Shown: one piece after another, positions 13,754-22,084 of the stretch
Position numbering within the stretch: the first letter of the stretch is position 1
Layout of the letters: each line of letters starts with the position of its first letter
Assembly (NCBI GenBank): GCA_947648915.1
Contig: CANSPQ010000013.1
Location: 1 to 32,394 of the forward strand
Length of the DNA stretch: 32,394 nucleotides
DNA from: an uncultured Caryophanales bacterium
Lineage (GTDB): Bacteria; Bacillota_I; Bacilli_A; RF39; UBA660
Direction of reading: 5' to 3'
Made by a program: the position numbers and the translations under genes
The notes under the pieces: model-generated
Database searches by the model: none
The model's input: only the letters and a program-made list of their open reading frames with translations
Told to the model about the DNA's origin: nothing

Positions 13754-15979
13754 TCATTTACTTGAATTTATACAGACATTTCTTAACTTTTCACATAAAC
13801 TGGTTTTACGAATTCTTTCTTCATCATTGGATACACTATAGGTAAATGCTTGTATTTCTCCCATAACAATTAGTTTTTTCTTGGCTCTTGTAACCGCTGT
13901 ATAAATGAGTTTTCGATAAAGCATTCTATAATAAGACATACAAATTGGTAAAACAACCAATTCAAATTCACTTCCTTGAGATTTATGAATACTAATGATA
14001 AATCCATGTTTGACTTTCGCAAAGTCTTTTGGTAAATATTTTACTTCTAAACCATCATAATCTACATAGATTTCATTTTTTTTACTTTTACTAATCTGAG
14101 ATGGCACAATTCGACTAATGATTCCAATATCGCCATTAAACACATTTTCTTCTGGCATATTGACAAGCTGTAATACTTTATCACTTTCTCTGAAAATCAC
14201 ATCTCCTACTTTGATTTCTTGTTTGCCTTCTTCTTTGGGATTCCAAATTTTTTGTAATTCTTGATTCAGATGATCAATACCATTCACACCTGCATACATC
14301 GGCGCCATCATTTGAACCCTTTTATAATCGTATCCCTTTTCCATTAATTGTTCTGTTAATTTTTTTAGAGAAGGGACAATCTGTTCTGGTGAACATTCCA
14401 AAAAAGTAAAATCATTTGTGGTGCTTAAGTATTGCTCACTTAAATTGTTATTTTTAATTTCTTCGGCAAGTACGGGAATATAAGAATCATTACTTTGACG
14501 ATAGAGTAAATTAAGAGGTATAGTTGTAATACATTCACTGAGAAGCAAATCTTTTAGAATTTCTCCTGGTCCCACACTTGGTAATTGATGATAATCTCCT
14601 ACCAAAATAAGTTTGATATTTGTCGTTAATCCTTCTAATAGATGGCCAAATAATTCGGTATCAATCATGCTTACCTCATCGACAATAATCAGTTTTTGTG
14701 TAGCAGGATTCCATTCATTGACAGCAAATTCATTGTTATCCTTATTCCATTTTAAAAACCTGTGAATGGTAGTAGCTGGAAATAAAGTCGCTTCCGCCAT
14801 TCGTTTACTTGCTCTTCCTGTGGGTGCGAGTAAAGCAATTTCTCTTTCTGCTTCTTCTTGTGATAGATGGTTTAAATTTTGGTATAATTCGACAATGGCT
14901 TTGATAATCGTCGTCTTTCCTGTCCCCGGTCCACCTGTAATAATCGTAATATGTTTTTGTAAAGATTCACGAATGGCCTTTTTTTGTTCTTCATTATATT
15001 CTATCTGTTCTTGTTTTTCTAAAACCTGTATTTTATCATCCAGATTTTGATAGTTATCATCCTCTTTTTGAATGAGTCCACAAATTCTTTTTATAATATA
15101 TTGTTCTGCCATATAGATTGTGTTTAAATAATAGCGATTTTCTTCCACCACAAATTTATTTTCCAAACACAAATCTTCTAAATAACTTTGAAACTCTGAA
15201 AAGTCAACTTCCAATCCCAAATACTGCTTCATACTTTCATATAATTCTTCTATTACAAAATAAGTATCTCCTGTTTCAAAGGATAATTTTTTTCCAATAT
15301 AAAATAAACAAGCCTTCATCCGTCTTTCATCTAATGTATCTATATTGAAATGAGATGCAATACGATCGAGTTTTGGAAACGTAATTTCTTCTACATCATC
15401 TAAAACTCTATAAATATTATGTTCCAATTCTAAAATGGTATTACCTTTGTAACAATTATAAATAGAAAGAGCATCTTTCATGGAAAAGCCAAGTTCTGTT
15501 AAATAAACAATTGTTTTATGACTTTCTTCGTACTTGGTTAAATTTTGAATGATTTGATTTTGTTTTTTCAAAGAAAGTTTTGGTACTAGATTCAAGCAAG
15601 CAGGTTCTTCTAAAATACGGTCCAGTGTATTTTCCCCTAATGTTTCAACAATTTGTGTTGCCATTTTTTCACCAATACCTGAAAATAAATCACTCGATAA
15701 AAAGGAGATAATGCCATCCTTGTCCTCTGGTTTCATATGTTCTGATTCTGTTACTTGAAATTGTAATCCATATTTCGGATGATTGACGGTTTCTCCTTTG
15801 CATAAATACATATCATCTTCTTTTAAATCAGCAAAATAACCCGTAAATGTAATGGTTTTATCGATATAGTCTTGTAATTCTTCATCATCGGTTTCTTTTA
15901 GTTTTAAAATGCCAATGACAAAGCCTTTTTCAGAAGAAAAAATACTTCGCTTATAAATTCCTTTTACATATTTACTCAT
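13754..15979 (-). CDS. recD2: ATP-dependent 5'-3' DNA helicase RecD2
   Basis: A 741-residue SF1B helicase of the RecD2 type, which acts in DNA repair and fork maintenance without RecBC. An N-terminal OB-like region (1-85) is followed by helix-hairpin-helix repeats (about 85-200). The helicase core has Walker A GGPGTGKT (349-356), Walker B LIIVDEVSMID, motif III GDYHQLPSVGPGE, and C-terminal IHKSQGSEF plus YTAVTRAKKKL. Length matches the family. AGGAATGG precedes the ATG. It has its own promoter (16001-16029) and terminator, so it is likely monocistronic, separated from the upstream gene by another terminator. Confidence 0.95.
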   Translation of the reverse strand: MSKYVKGIYKRSIFSSEKGFVIGILKLKETDDEELQDYIDKTITFTGYFADLKEDDMYLCKGETVNHPKYGLQFQVTESEHMKPEDKDGIISFLSSDLFSGIGEKMATQIVETLGENTLDRILEEPACLNLVPKLSLKKQNQIIQNLTKYEESHKTIVYLTELGFSMKDALSIYNCYKGNTILELEHNIYRVLDDVEEITFPKLDRIASHFNIDTLDERRMKACLFYIGKKLSFETGDTYFVIEELYESMKQYLGLEVDFSEFQSYLEDLCLENKFVVEENRYYLNTIYMAEQYIIKRICGLIQKEDDNYQNLDDKIQVLEKQEQIEYNEEQKKAIRESLQKHITIITGGPGTGKTTIIKAIVELYQNLNHLSQEEAEREIALLAPTGRASKRMAEATLFPATTIHRFLKWNKDNNEFAVNEWNPATQKLIIVDEVSMIDTELFGHLLEGLTTNIKLILVGDYHQLPSVGPGEILKDLLLSECITTIPLNLLYRQSNDSYIPVLAEEIKNNNLSEQYLSTTNDFTFLECSPEQIVPSLKKLTEQLMEKGYDYKRVQMMAPMYAGVNGIDHLNQELQKIWNPKEEGKQEIKVGDVIFRESDKVLQLVNMPEENVFNGDIGIISRIVPSQISKSKKNEIYVDYDGLEVKYLPKDFAKVKHGFIISIHKSQGSEFELVVLPICMSYYRMLYRKLIYTAVTRAKKKLIVMGEIQAFTYSVSNDEERIRKTSLCEKLRNVCINSSK

Positions 15980-16000
15980 GCTACCATTCCTAACAGTATC

Positions 16001-16029
16001 ATTATATCAAACATACGTTCTAATTACAA
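16001..16029 (-). promoter_or_regulatory. Promoter for recD2
   Basis: Minus-strand TTGTAA, a 17-nt spacer and TGA TATAAT, about 21 nt before the recD2 start. It immediately follows the preceding terminator. Confidence 0.7.
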
Positions 16030-16033
16030 ATAG

Positions 16034-16053
16034 AAAAAAGTCTTTCGACTTTT
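16034..16053 (-). terminator. Intrinsic terminator overlapping the stop codon of the gene at 16052
   Basis: AAAAGTC-GAAA-GACTTTT plus T-run on the minus strand. The stem's first arm (16047-16053) includes two bases of the TAA stop (16052-16054). The GAAA tetraloop adds stability. Confidence 0.85.
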
Positions 16054-16765
16054 AACGTGTTTTACCTTCTTCAATATTATTTTGTTGTTCTAATTCATAT
16101 CGTTCTAAAATCTCTTGTGGTGAATATAGTGGACCATGTTCTGGATTATGGTCTCTTGAATTAGATTCTTCCAAATCCTTATAATATTTTACTCTCTGTT
16201 CTTGTTGTTGCTCTGATATATATCCTATCGCTTTTGCTCCAATGAAAGAACCAGTTGCAATCGCAGCTAAAACACCTACCGCTTTTACAAAATTCCCATT
16301 TCTTTGCAATTTCATACTCTCACGGTTATGTACTCTAAGTGCCACTTGATGAAGAGCCTCTTCAAATGACGTAACTTCTGTCGTAATTACTTTTATTTCA
16401 TTTGGAATGATTATCGCTAATTCTTGTATTCTTTTTTGAAGTTCTTCTGATTCCTCATTGATAATCGTTTTTTCTTGAGATACCATTGGTCGAAGGTTGT
16501 ATTTTTTATTAAAAGCATACTGAAAGATTCTATTTTCATTTTGGTCTAAGGATTCCTTAGAATTGTTAATATTTGTATTAAAATTTTTACTTGTATAACC
16601 ACGTAATAAGCTGACGACTTCTTCTATTGTATAATAGTTTCCAGTTGGTATTCTACGAGCTTCATATTGAAGATATTCTTTTAATCTATAGTGTGGTCGC
16701 ATTTCTTTTTGTTCTAGATCAATTGGTTCTAATTCTAATATACGAATTATCGGTTCTTTATTCAT
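16052..16765 (-). CDS. Unknown protein with one membrane segment, 237 aa
   Basis: I do not recognise this protein. Residues 1-130 are soluble and charged, with YTIEEVVSLLRGYTSKNF near 45. The middle (about 105-150) looks helical (EESEELQKRIQELAIIIP...SFEEALHQVALRVHN). A hydrophobic Gly/Ala-rich segment follows (about 158-180, VGVLAAIATGSFIGAKAIGY), then a Gln/Glu-rich tail. Topology is probably tail-anchored with the long N-terminus in the cytoplasm. AGGAG lies about 10 nt upstream of the ATG. It follows mtaB by 30 nt without a terminator and ends at a terminator, so it is likely the last gene of the rsmE-mtaB unit. Confidence 0.78.
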   Translation of the reverse strand: MNKEPIIRILELEPIDLEQKEMRPHYRLKEYLQYEARRIPTGNYYTIEEVVSLLRGYTSKNFNTNINNSKESLDQNENRIFQYAFNKKYNLRPMVSQEKTIINEESEELQKRIQELAIIIPNEIKVITTEVTSFEEALHQVALRVHNRESMKLQRNGNFVKAVGVLAAIATGSFIGAKAIGYISEQQQEQRVKYYKDLEESNSRDHNPEHGPLYSPQEILERYELEQQNNIEEGKTR

Positions 16766-16795
16766 CGTTTTTCAACTCCTATATGTATTATATTA

Positions 16796-18094
16796 CTATA
16801 ACTTTATAAAATAGTCAACGTTTTCAACCCCATAGCAATATGGATACTCTATTTGTTCCAGCTTCAGCATTCTTTTTTTCTGTAGATTTTTATCTTTTGT
16901 TTTTACTTTTACGAGTAAATAATTTCCTGTATGTCCTATAATACCATCCTCATAAACCGTTTCTGGTAATACTTCTGCTTCTTTTCCTATAAACTGTTTC
17001 ATATACTCTACTTCTAATTGTTTAGAAAGAGAAATTAATATTCGAGCCCGTTCTTTTTTGGTTGCATTGTCTAAATGATTTGAAAGTTTACAAGCTGCTG
17101 TTCCATCCCGTTTGGAAAAGGGAAAAACATGTATTTTTGCAAATTTTATGGTTTGAATGGTCTCAATTGTTTCTTTAAATTCCTCCTCTGTTTCCCCTGG
17201 AAATCCTGTAATTACATCTGTGGTAATGGAAATGTTAGGTCTTATTTTTCTAATTTGATTTATTTTTTGGATAAAATATTCCTTGTCATATTTGCGATTC
17301 ATCCGTTTTAATACTGTATTAGAGCCACTTTGTAACGGAATATGGAGATGATCTACTAATACATGACTTTTCGCAAACACTTCTAATACACGTTCATTTA
17401 ACTCTGTTGCTTCAATAGAAGAAATACGAATTCTTTCCAATCCTTCTATTTGAATTAAATCATTAAGTAAGTCTGCAAAATCATAATTTTCAAATTCTAC
17501 TCCATAATTTCCTGTATGAATTCCTGTTAAGACAATTTCTTTATGTCCATTTTGAACCAACTCTTTGACTTCTTGTATCACCGTTTTTGGTTTTTTGCTA
17601 CGAACATTTCCCCTTGTATATGGAATGATACAATACGTACAAAAATTATTACAACCATCTTGGATTTTAACAAATGCTCTTGTTTTATTAAAGTTATTGA
17701 GTGTCATTGATTCAAATGTTAAATCTTTCATCCTACGTACATCTTCTATTTTTTTCTTATGCACTAAAAATTCTTCTATATACTCTACTATTTTAGACTT
17801 TCCCTGATTTCCAATTACAATATCAACCCCTTCAATTTCAACATTTTTTGCATTTTGCACAAAACATCCACAAACAACAATTAGGGCCTTTGGATTTTCA
17901 TGAATTGCATGTTTAATGGTTTTCATCGATTTATGATCTGCAGTATTGGTTACTGTACAAGTATTAATAATAGAAATATCAGCTAATTCATCTGTGGATA
18001 CTTCTATATATCCATTGTTTTTTAATTGATCACGCATCACATTAGATTCATAGGTATTGACTTTGCATCCTAATGTATAAATATTGAACTTCAT
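16796..18094 (-). CDS. mtaB: tRNA methylthiotransferase MtaB
   Basis: A 432-residue radical-SAM enzyme that adds a methylthio group to t6A37 of ANN-decoding tRNAs. The N-terminal MTTase domain starts FNIYTLGCKVNTYES, with cluster cysteines at C10, C46 and one of C75/C77. The radical-SAM triad is CNNFCTYC (C148, C152, C155), and a C-terminal TRAM-like region (about 370-430) binds RNA. The GCKVNTYES and CNNFCTYC forms point to MtaB rather than MiaB. AGGAGG precedes the ATG, directly after the T-run of a hairpin that overlaps the upstream gene's stop, so expression may depend on partial read-through or attenuation. Confidence 0.94.
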   Translation of the reverse strand: MKFNIYTLGCKVNTYESNVMRDQLKNNGYIEVSTDELADISIINTCTVTNTADHKSMKTIKHAIHENPKALIVVCGCFVQNAKNVEIEGVDIVIGNQGKSKIVEYIEEFLVHKKKIEDVRRMKDLTFESMTLNNFNKTRAFVKIQDGCNNFCTYCIIPYTRGNVRSKKPKTVIQEVKELVQNGHKEIVLTGIHTGNYGVEFENYDFADLLNDLIQIEGLERIRISSIEATELNERVLEVFAKSHVLVDHLHIPLQSGSNTVLKRMNRKYDKEYFIQKINQIRKIRPNISITTDVITGFPGETEEEFKETIETIQTIKFAKIHVFPFSKRDGTAACKLSNHLDNATKKERARILISLSKQLEVEYMKQFIGKEAEVLPETVYEDGIIGHTGNYLLVKVKTKDKNLQKKRMLKLEQIEYPYCYGVENVDYFIKL

Positions 18095-18104
18095 AAACCC
18101 TCCT

Positions 18105-18126
18105 AAAAAATAGGCAAGATTGCCTA
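18105..18126 (-). terminator. Terminator-like hairpin between the acidic gene and mtaB
   Basis: TAGGCA-ATCT-TGCCTA followed by T6 on the minus strand. The arm 18121-18126 includes the whole TAG stop (18124-18126). The T-run abuts the mtaB AGGAGG, so the hairpin sits within a polycistronic region and may reduce, not block, mtaB transcription. Confidence 0.7.
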
Positions 18127-19050
18127 CTCTAAATTTTTTCTAAATTCTTTTAATGCTTGTAAAAATTCTTCATTTTCCTTTATTTCAGGACTAATTGGTG
18201 GCATATCTAATGTCTGTTCCAAACTATCAATTTTCATATGCGTATGAAAACCATAATCTTCTAAATAATCATTGATTTGATGTTCCTCTAATTCTTGTTC
18301 AAATGTCTCAATGATATCCTCTTTATCATCTTTTATATCATAAGAACGCTGTTCTGTTTTTTGAGATTGAAAAGAGGGCACTTTAGGATATTCAAAATGT
18401 TCTTCCATTTTACCATAGATTGGTGAAATAAAATCGGTATTTTTGAACTTTCTTACAGCTGGTGTTTCTTTTGGTTTTTCTTCCAAAGTATCTGGGACTT
18501 TTTCATTTAATATATGTTGTGTCGCTGGCATCGGAACTAATTCTTCCTCTTTTGATATTACTTCTACTACTGGTTCTTTTACATCAATCTTAGCTATATT
18601 ATCTTCCTTGTTAATTGTTTTTACTAGTTCTTGATAACTAATAATTGATTTTTCTTCTTGTTCTTTTTCAAAAGTTTCCACCACATCTTCTGATTTTGCC
18701 TCTAAATCCTGTTGCATCTTTTCCAACAATTCTTCTATTTCTGATTTTTTTTCTACAAAATTTTTTTGTGGTTCTTCTATCTTTGTTTCAACCATTTCTA
18801 CCTGTGTTTCTGGCTTTTCTGCCTGTCTATCTATCATTTCTATTTGTGATTCTGGTAGTTCTACTGTCTTCACTTCTTCTAATTGTGGCTTTGCTTTTTT
18901 TTCTGTCATTTCACTCATAAGTTCATTAATCTCTTCTTTATCTTTTTTTCGGTCTTTTACAATAATATAAATCACATTCCCTACTAATAGAAGAATTACA
19001 AAAGCAGCAATTCCTAACATAATTTGATTGTTAATATCTATATCAATCAT
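18124..19050 (-). CDS. Membrane-anchored acidic, partly disordered protein, 308 aa
   Basis: Unrecognised. An N-terminal membrane helix (about 9-31, MLGIAAFVILLLVGNVIYII) leaves a long cytoplasmic portion very rich in Glu, Lys, Gln and Val, with coiled-coil propensity around 100-150 and repeated short acidic phrases (ETQVEMVETKIEEP). A short conserved-looking motif, FISPIYGKMEEHF (about 200-212), stands out and may bind a partner. This layout recalls bitopic division or scaffold proteins, though I assign no function. I chose the ATG with GGAG 8 nt upstream; a GTG nine bases earlier overlaps the rsmE stop but has no site. The spacing to rsmE is 5 nt, implying coupling. Confidence 0.75.
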   Translation of the reverse strand: MIDIDINNQIMLGIAAFVILLLVGNVIYIIVKDRKKDKEEINELMSEMTEKKAKPQLEEVKTVELPESQIEMIDRQAEKPETQVEMVETKIEEPQKNFVEKKSEIEELLEKMQQDLEAKSEDVVETFEKEQEEKSIISYQELVKTINKEDNIAKIDVKEPVVEVISKEEELVPMPATQHILNEKVPDTLEEKPKETPAVRKFKNTDFISPIYGKMEEHFEYPKVPSFQSQKTEQRSYDIKDDKEDIIETFEQELEEHQINDYLEDYGFHTHMKIDSLEQTLDMPPISPEIKENEEFLQALKEFRKNLE

Positions 19051-19055
19051 ACACT

Positions 19056-19769
19056 TCACTCCATATAATAAAAATTAAGTACACTTAAAATATATATTGG
19101 TACTGTTTCTACCCGCATAATACGATTGCCAAGTGAAACAGAAATAAATCCTAATTGGTTCCACATCTGTTCTTCAGATTCTGAAAATCCACCCTCAGGC
19201 CCAATCGCTACATTTATTCTATCACAAGTTGTATTAGAATTCAAAATAAAACGAATATTTTTTTGTGTCTCAGTCGTACTACAAATAAGACTTAATCCTT
19301 CTAGCGGTTTCATATTTTTAGGATTTTGGATGGGAAGAATTTCTGGAATATCTATACGGTAAGATTGTTCACTTGCCTCTTTACAAATGCGTCTCCAACG
19401 TTCTATTTTTTTATCTTCCTTTTCTTCTTTTCGCTTGATAATGCTACGTTCTGTCTCAATTGGAATAATTCTATTTACTCCTAATTCCGTTGCTTTTTGA
19501 AGAATCAAATCCATCTTTTGTTCTTTTAAAAGAGGAATCAACAATGTGATTTTAGGTGTCTTATTTTCTTTTACTTCTAACTCTTTTTCTATTTGAATTT
19601 GGATATCTGCATTTACATTTTCTAGACAACATAAATACACTTTGGCGTCATATACGACTTGTATTCTGTCATGCTGGTTCATGCGCATTACTGTTTTGAT
19701 ATGATAAATATCTTCTTCGTTTAAAATAAATTGATCTTTTATTTTTTGTTTGGCAAAATATCGTTGCAT
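19056..19769 (-). CDS. rsmE: 16S rRNA (uracil-1498-N3)-methyltransferase RsmE
   Basis: A 237-residue SPOUT methyltransferase that methylates U1498 of 16S rRNA with S-adenosylmethionine. The N-terminal PUA-like region contains MQRYFAKQKI. The catalytic domain carries QKATELGVNRIIPIETERS, AIGPEGGFSESE and the trefoil-knot end SLGNRIMRVETVPIYIL. The start is the ATG with GGAGG upstream; the TTG five codons earlier overlaps that GGAGG and is rejected. An extended -10 lies 24 nt upstream, so rsmE is the first gene of the unit continuing into the acidic protein and mtaB. Confidence 0.94.
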   Translation of the reverse strand: MQRYFAKQKIKDQFILNEEDIYHIKTVMRMNQHDRIQVVYDAKVYLCCLENVNADIQIQIEKELEVKENKTPKITLLIPLLKEQKMDLILQKATELGVNRIIPIETERSIIKRKEEKEDKKIERWRRICKEASEQSYRIDIPEILPIQNPKNMKPLEGLSLICSTTETQKNIRFILNSNTTCDRINVAIGPEGGFSESEEQMWNQLGFISVSLGNRIMRVETVPIYILSVLNFYYME

Positions 19770-19792
19770 AAAGACTACCTCCAATGTTTTCT

Positions 19793-19801
19793 ATTATAAC
19801 A
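19793..19801 (-). promoter_or_regulatory. Extended -10 promoter for rsmE
   Basis: Minus-strand TGT TATAAT between the miaA terminator and the rsmE ribosome binding site. The -35 is weak. Confidence 0.6.
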
Positions 19802-19812
19802 TTTCTTATTCC

Positions 19813-19839
19813 AAAAGAAAATAGGTATTTCCTACCTAT
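19813..19839 (-). terminator. Intrinsic terminator of miaA
   Basis: ATAGGTA-GGAAA-TACCTAT followed by TTTTC on the minus strand, 30 nt after the miaA stop. Confidence 0.75.
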
Positions 19840-19869
19840 ATTATATGTGTAACTTTATTCATACAGAAG

Positions 19870-20754
19870 CTATTTATTATCAATCAAATCGCATGCCATT
19901 AAAACAGTATTTTCAAAATGTTCAAAATCCACCTGTATCCAATTTACATTCATTTGATGATGAAACCAAGTATACTGTCTTTTGGCATAGTTGCGACTAT
20001 GTTGTTTGATTTTGTCTAAACAGTTTTCTAATGTATCTGATTCATTAAAATAATCAAATAATTCTTTGTATCCAATTGGAGTTGTAATCGCTTTGGTACG
20101 TAATGGTTGTTCATAAATACGTCTTGCTTCTTCTAATAATCCATTTTGCATCATAATATCAACCCTTTGATTAATTCTTTCATATAAAACAGATCTTTCT
20201 GTAGTAAGCCCAAGAACAATCGTTGGATAAAGTAATTGTTCTGTTTTTTCCTTTTTCTCTAAAATCTTTCCAGTTTTTTCATAATAAGAAAGAGCTCGTT
20301 CAATTCGTTTTCGGTTATTTGGATGAACTGTAGTATCTGGATCAATTTGCCTTAGTCGTTCATATAAAATAGATGTTTCCTCTGAATAAGATATATCATC
20401 AGTTTTCTCTTCTTCTAACTTGTAATCATATAAAGCAGCTTTGATATAAAGACCTGTACCCCCTACTAAAATAGGTGTTCTATTGCGAGCAAGTATTTCT
20501 TCTATTTTTTTTCTACAATCTTTTTGATAATCATATAGCGTATAAAGTTCATTCCAATTTTTGATATCAAATAAATGGTGAGGAATATCTTCTTTTTCTT
20601 CTTCTGTTACTTTTGCAGTCGCAATATCCATTCCTTTATAGACTTGCGTACTATCTGCATTGATAATTTCTCCATTGTACTTTTTGGCAAGTTGAATGCT
20701 TAGTTTTGTTTTTCCAACCCCCGTAGGCCCTACAATACATATAACTTGGCTCAT
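19870..20754 (-). CDS. miaA: tRNA dimethylallyltransferase MiaA
   Basis: A 294-residue enzyme that transfers a dimethylallyl group to A37 of tRNAs reading UNN codons, the step before methylthiolation by MiaB. The P-loop VGPTGVGKTKLSIQLAK starts near residue 7. Later signatures are NADSTQVYKGMDIATAK, LVGGTGLYIKAALY, PNNRKRIERAL and TPIGYKELFDY, and the C-terminal RNYAKRQYTWFHH is typical. Length is normal (about 300). The start is 3 nt after the upstream gene's TGA; AAAGGAAG, formed from that gene's last codons, is its ribosome binding site. Translational coupling to the metallopeptidase-like gene is likely. Confidence 0.95.
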   Translation of the reverse strand: MSQVICIVGPTGVGKTKLSIQLAKKYNGEIINADSTQVYKGMDIATAKVTEEEKEDIPHHLFDIKNWNELYTLYDYQKDCRKKIEEILARNRTPILVGGTGLYIKAALYDYKLEEEKTDDISYSEETSILYERLRQIDPDTTVHPNNRKRIERALSYYEKTGKILEKKEKTEQLLYPTIVLGLTTERSVLYERINQRVDIMMQNGLLEEARRIYEQPLRTKAITTPIGYKELFDYFNESDTLENCLDKIKQHSRNYAKRQYTWFHHQMNVNWIQVDFEHFENTVLMACDLIDNK

Positions 20755-20757
20755 ATG

Positions 20758-21912
20758 TCACTTCCTTTTGGATGTACTATATTTTTCTATCACATGCCTC
20801 ATACTATCCATAGATTCTTCAAGTACGTTAAGGTCACTCAAATCAATTCCAATAGAACATAGTAAGTTATCAATTCCATATACAAATTCATTATCAGTAG
20901 TATCAACAGTCATATTATTGATGATGTCATTCAGTCTTAAAATATCTTGTACCTTACAATGCTCTATGGCATAATAGGTCAAAATAGTCCCAAGAATATA
21001 CTGATAATCATATATAAAATCACTATTTTCCAGTAAATAATTAGATAAAGAGGCAATATTAGAAATATTTTTATCTGATGTGTTTTGTTGATATTGTTGT
21101 TCCAATCGTTCTAGATTAAAGAACATATCTTTACAATCATTTTCAAATCTTTCCTTACTTGAATAATATGGATATAAATAAGTAGAGAGATCTGGAATAT
21201 GTTCTAAGTTTGCTTTCGGATTGGTTTCGTTAATATATTTTGGATGGACTTCCCCAAAGATTTCATAACAAGCTAAAGGAAAGCTATAGTGATTGAAATC
21301 ATTCATATGTCTCTTTATAGATAGAAGTCTCATATTCCAAAAAATTTGAGAAGGTTCTATTCCTTTTTTTTCTATCAAATAAAGAAGTGCTTTTATTTCA
21401 AAATAGATAGAAATAAATTCTTTCACAACTCTTCCAGCAGGATTTTTCTTATTTCGTTTAGTATTTGTCATATGCAAAAATTCATGGATTAAGGTGCAGA
21501 CATCCTCATAATTATATCTGCGATTGATATTGATTTCAGGTTCAAAATTATGATAGCAAAAATGAGACCCATCGTAATCATATGTATAAAGTTTTTTCGG
21601 ATTATAATCCTCTGATTGAATCCCATAACTAAAATCAAGCACACCACTATCTAATAAGGAATTGTATTTCTGTAAATAACATGGACATAATTTTTCAACA
21701 ATCTCTCTTCCTAATGCAAATACTTCTAGTGCTGTAAGATGTACTTCTGCATTTTCTTCTTGTATATCATAATCACTTAACATTATAGAACATTTTTCAC
21801 TTGCTATTACAAATTTGTTAATGTTTCTTAAGAAAAAGGAATGTTCTTCTTCCATTGCTTGAAAACAAAGATTCAAATAATCGTTTAATTTATGATATTG
21901 TTCTTCTGTCAT
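20758..21912 (-). CDS. HExxH putative metallopeptidase, 384 aa
   Basis: Unrecognised family, but residues about 143-147 read HEFLH within TLIHEFLHMTN, the zinc-binding HExxH signature, and EFISIYFE some 18-25 residues later could give the third ligand, as in gluzincins such as M3-like peptidases. There is no signal peptide, so it would be cytosolic. The region after 200 is helical with many Asn and Tyr. The ATG with GGAGG 8 nt upstream is used; a TTG five codons before overlaps that GGAGG. It has a TATAAT upstream and is coupled to miaA. It might be an inactive peptidase-like fold; activity is not shown. Confidence 0.72.
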   Translation of the reverse strand: MTEEQYHKLNDYLNLCFQAMEEEHSFFLRNINKFVIASEKCSIMLSDYDIQEENAEVHLTALEVFALGREIVEKLCPCYLQKYNSLLDSGVLDFSYGIQSEDYNPKKLYTYDYDGSHFCYHNFEPEININRRYNYEDVCTLIHEFLHMTNTKRNKKNPAGRVVKEFISIYFEIKALLYLIEKKGIEPSQIFWNMRLLSIKRHMNDFNHYSFPLACYEIFGEVHPKYINETNPKANLEHIPDLSTYLYPYYSSKERFENDCKDMFFNLERLEQQYQQNTSDKNISNIASLSNYLLENSDFIYDYQYILGTILTYYAIEHCKVQDILRLNDIINNMTVDTTDNEFVYGIDNLLCSIGIDLSDLNVLEESMDSMRHVIEKYSTSKRK

Positions 21913-22010
21913 TTTTAGTACCTCCAAACAAAAAGGATTTTTTATAGTGATAAAATTCTCCTATTATATCGAAAAACAAATAGAATATCTGAAATAACAT
22001 AGCCATGTAA

Positions 22011-22047
22011 TGCTCAATCACTTTTTCTATGTAATTGAGTATTTTTT
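22011..22047 (+). terminator. Plus-strand terminator-like hairpin without a plus-strand gene
   Basis: TGCTCAAT (22011-22018) and ATTGAGTA (22034-22041) form an 8-bp stem with one wobble, followed by T6 on the plus strand. All nearby genes are on the minus strand, so it might end antisense transcription or be a remnant. It lies between queA and the metallopeptidase-like gene. Confidence 0.4.
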
Positions 22048-22084
22048 GTCTATATAGCAATTATTTTCTATCAATATAAAATTT

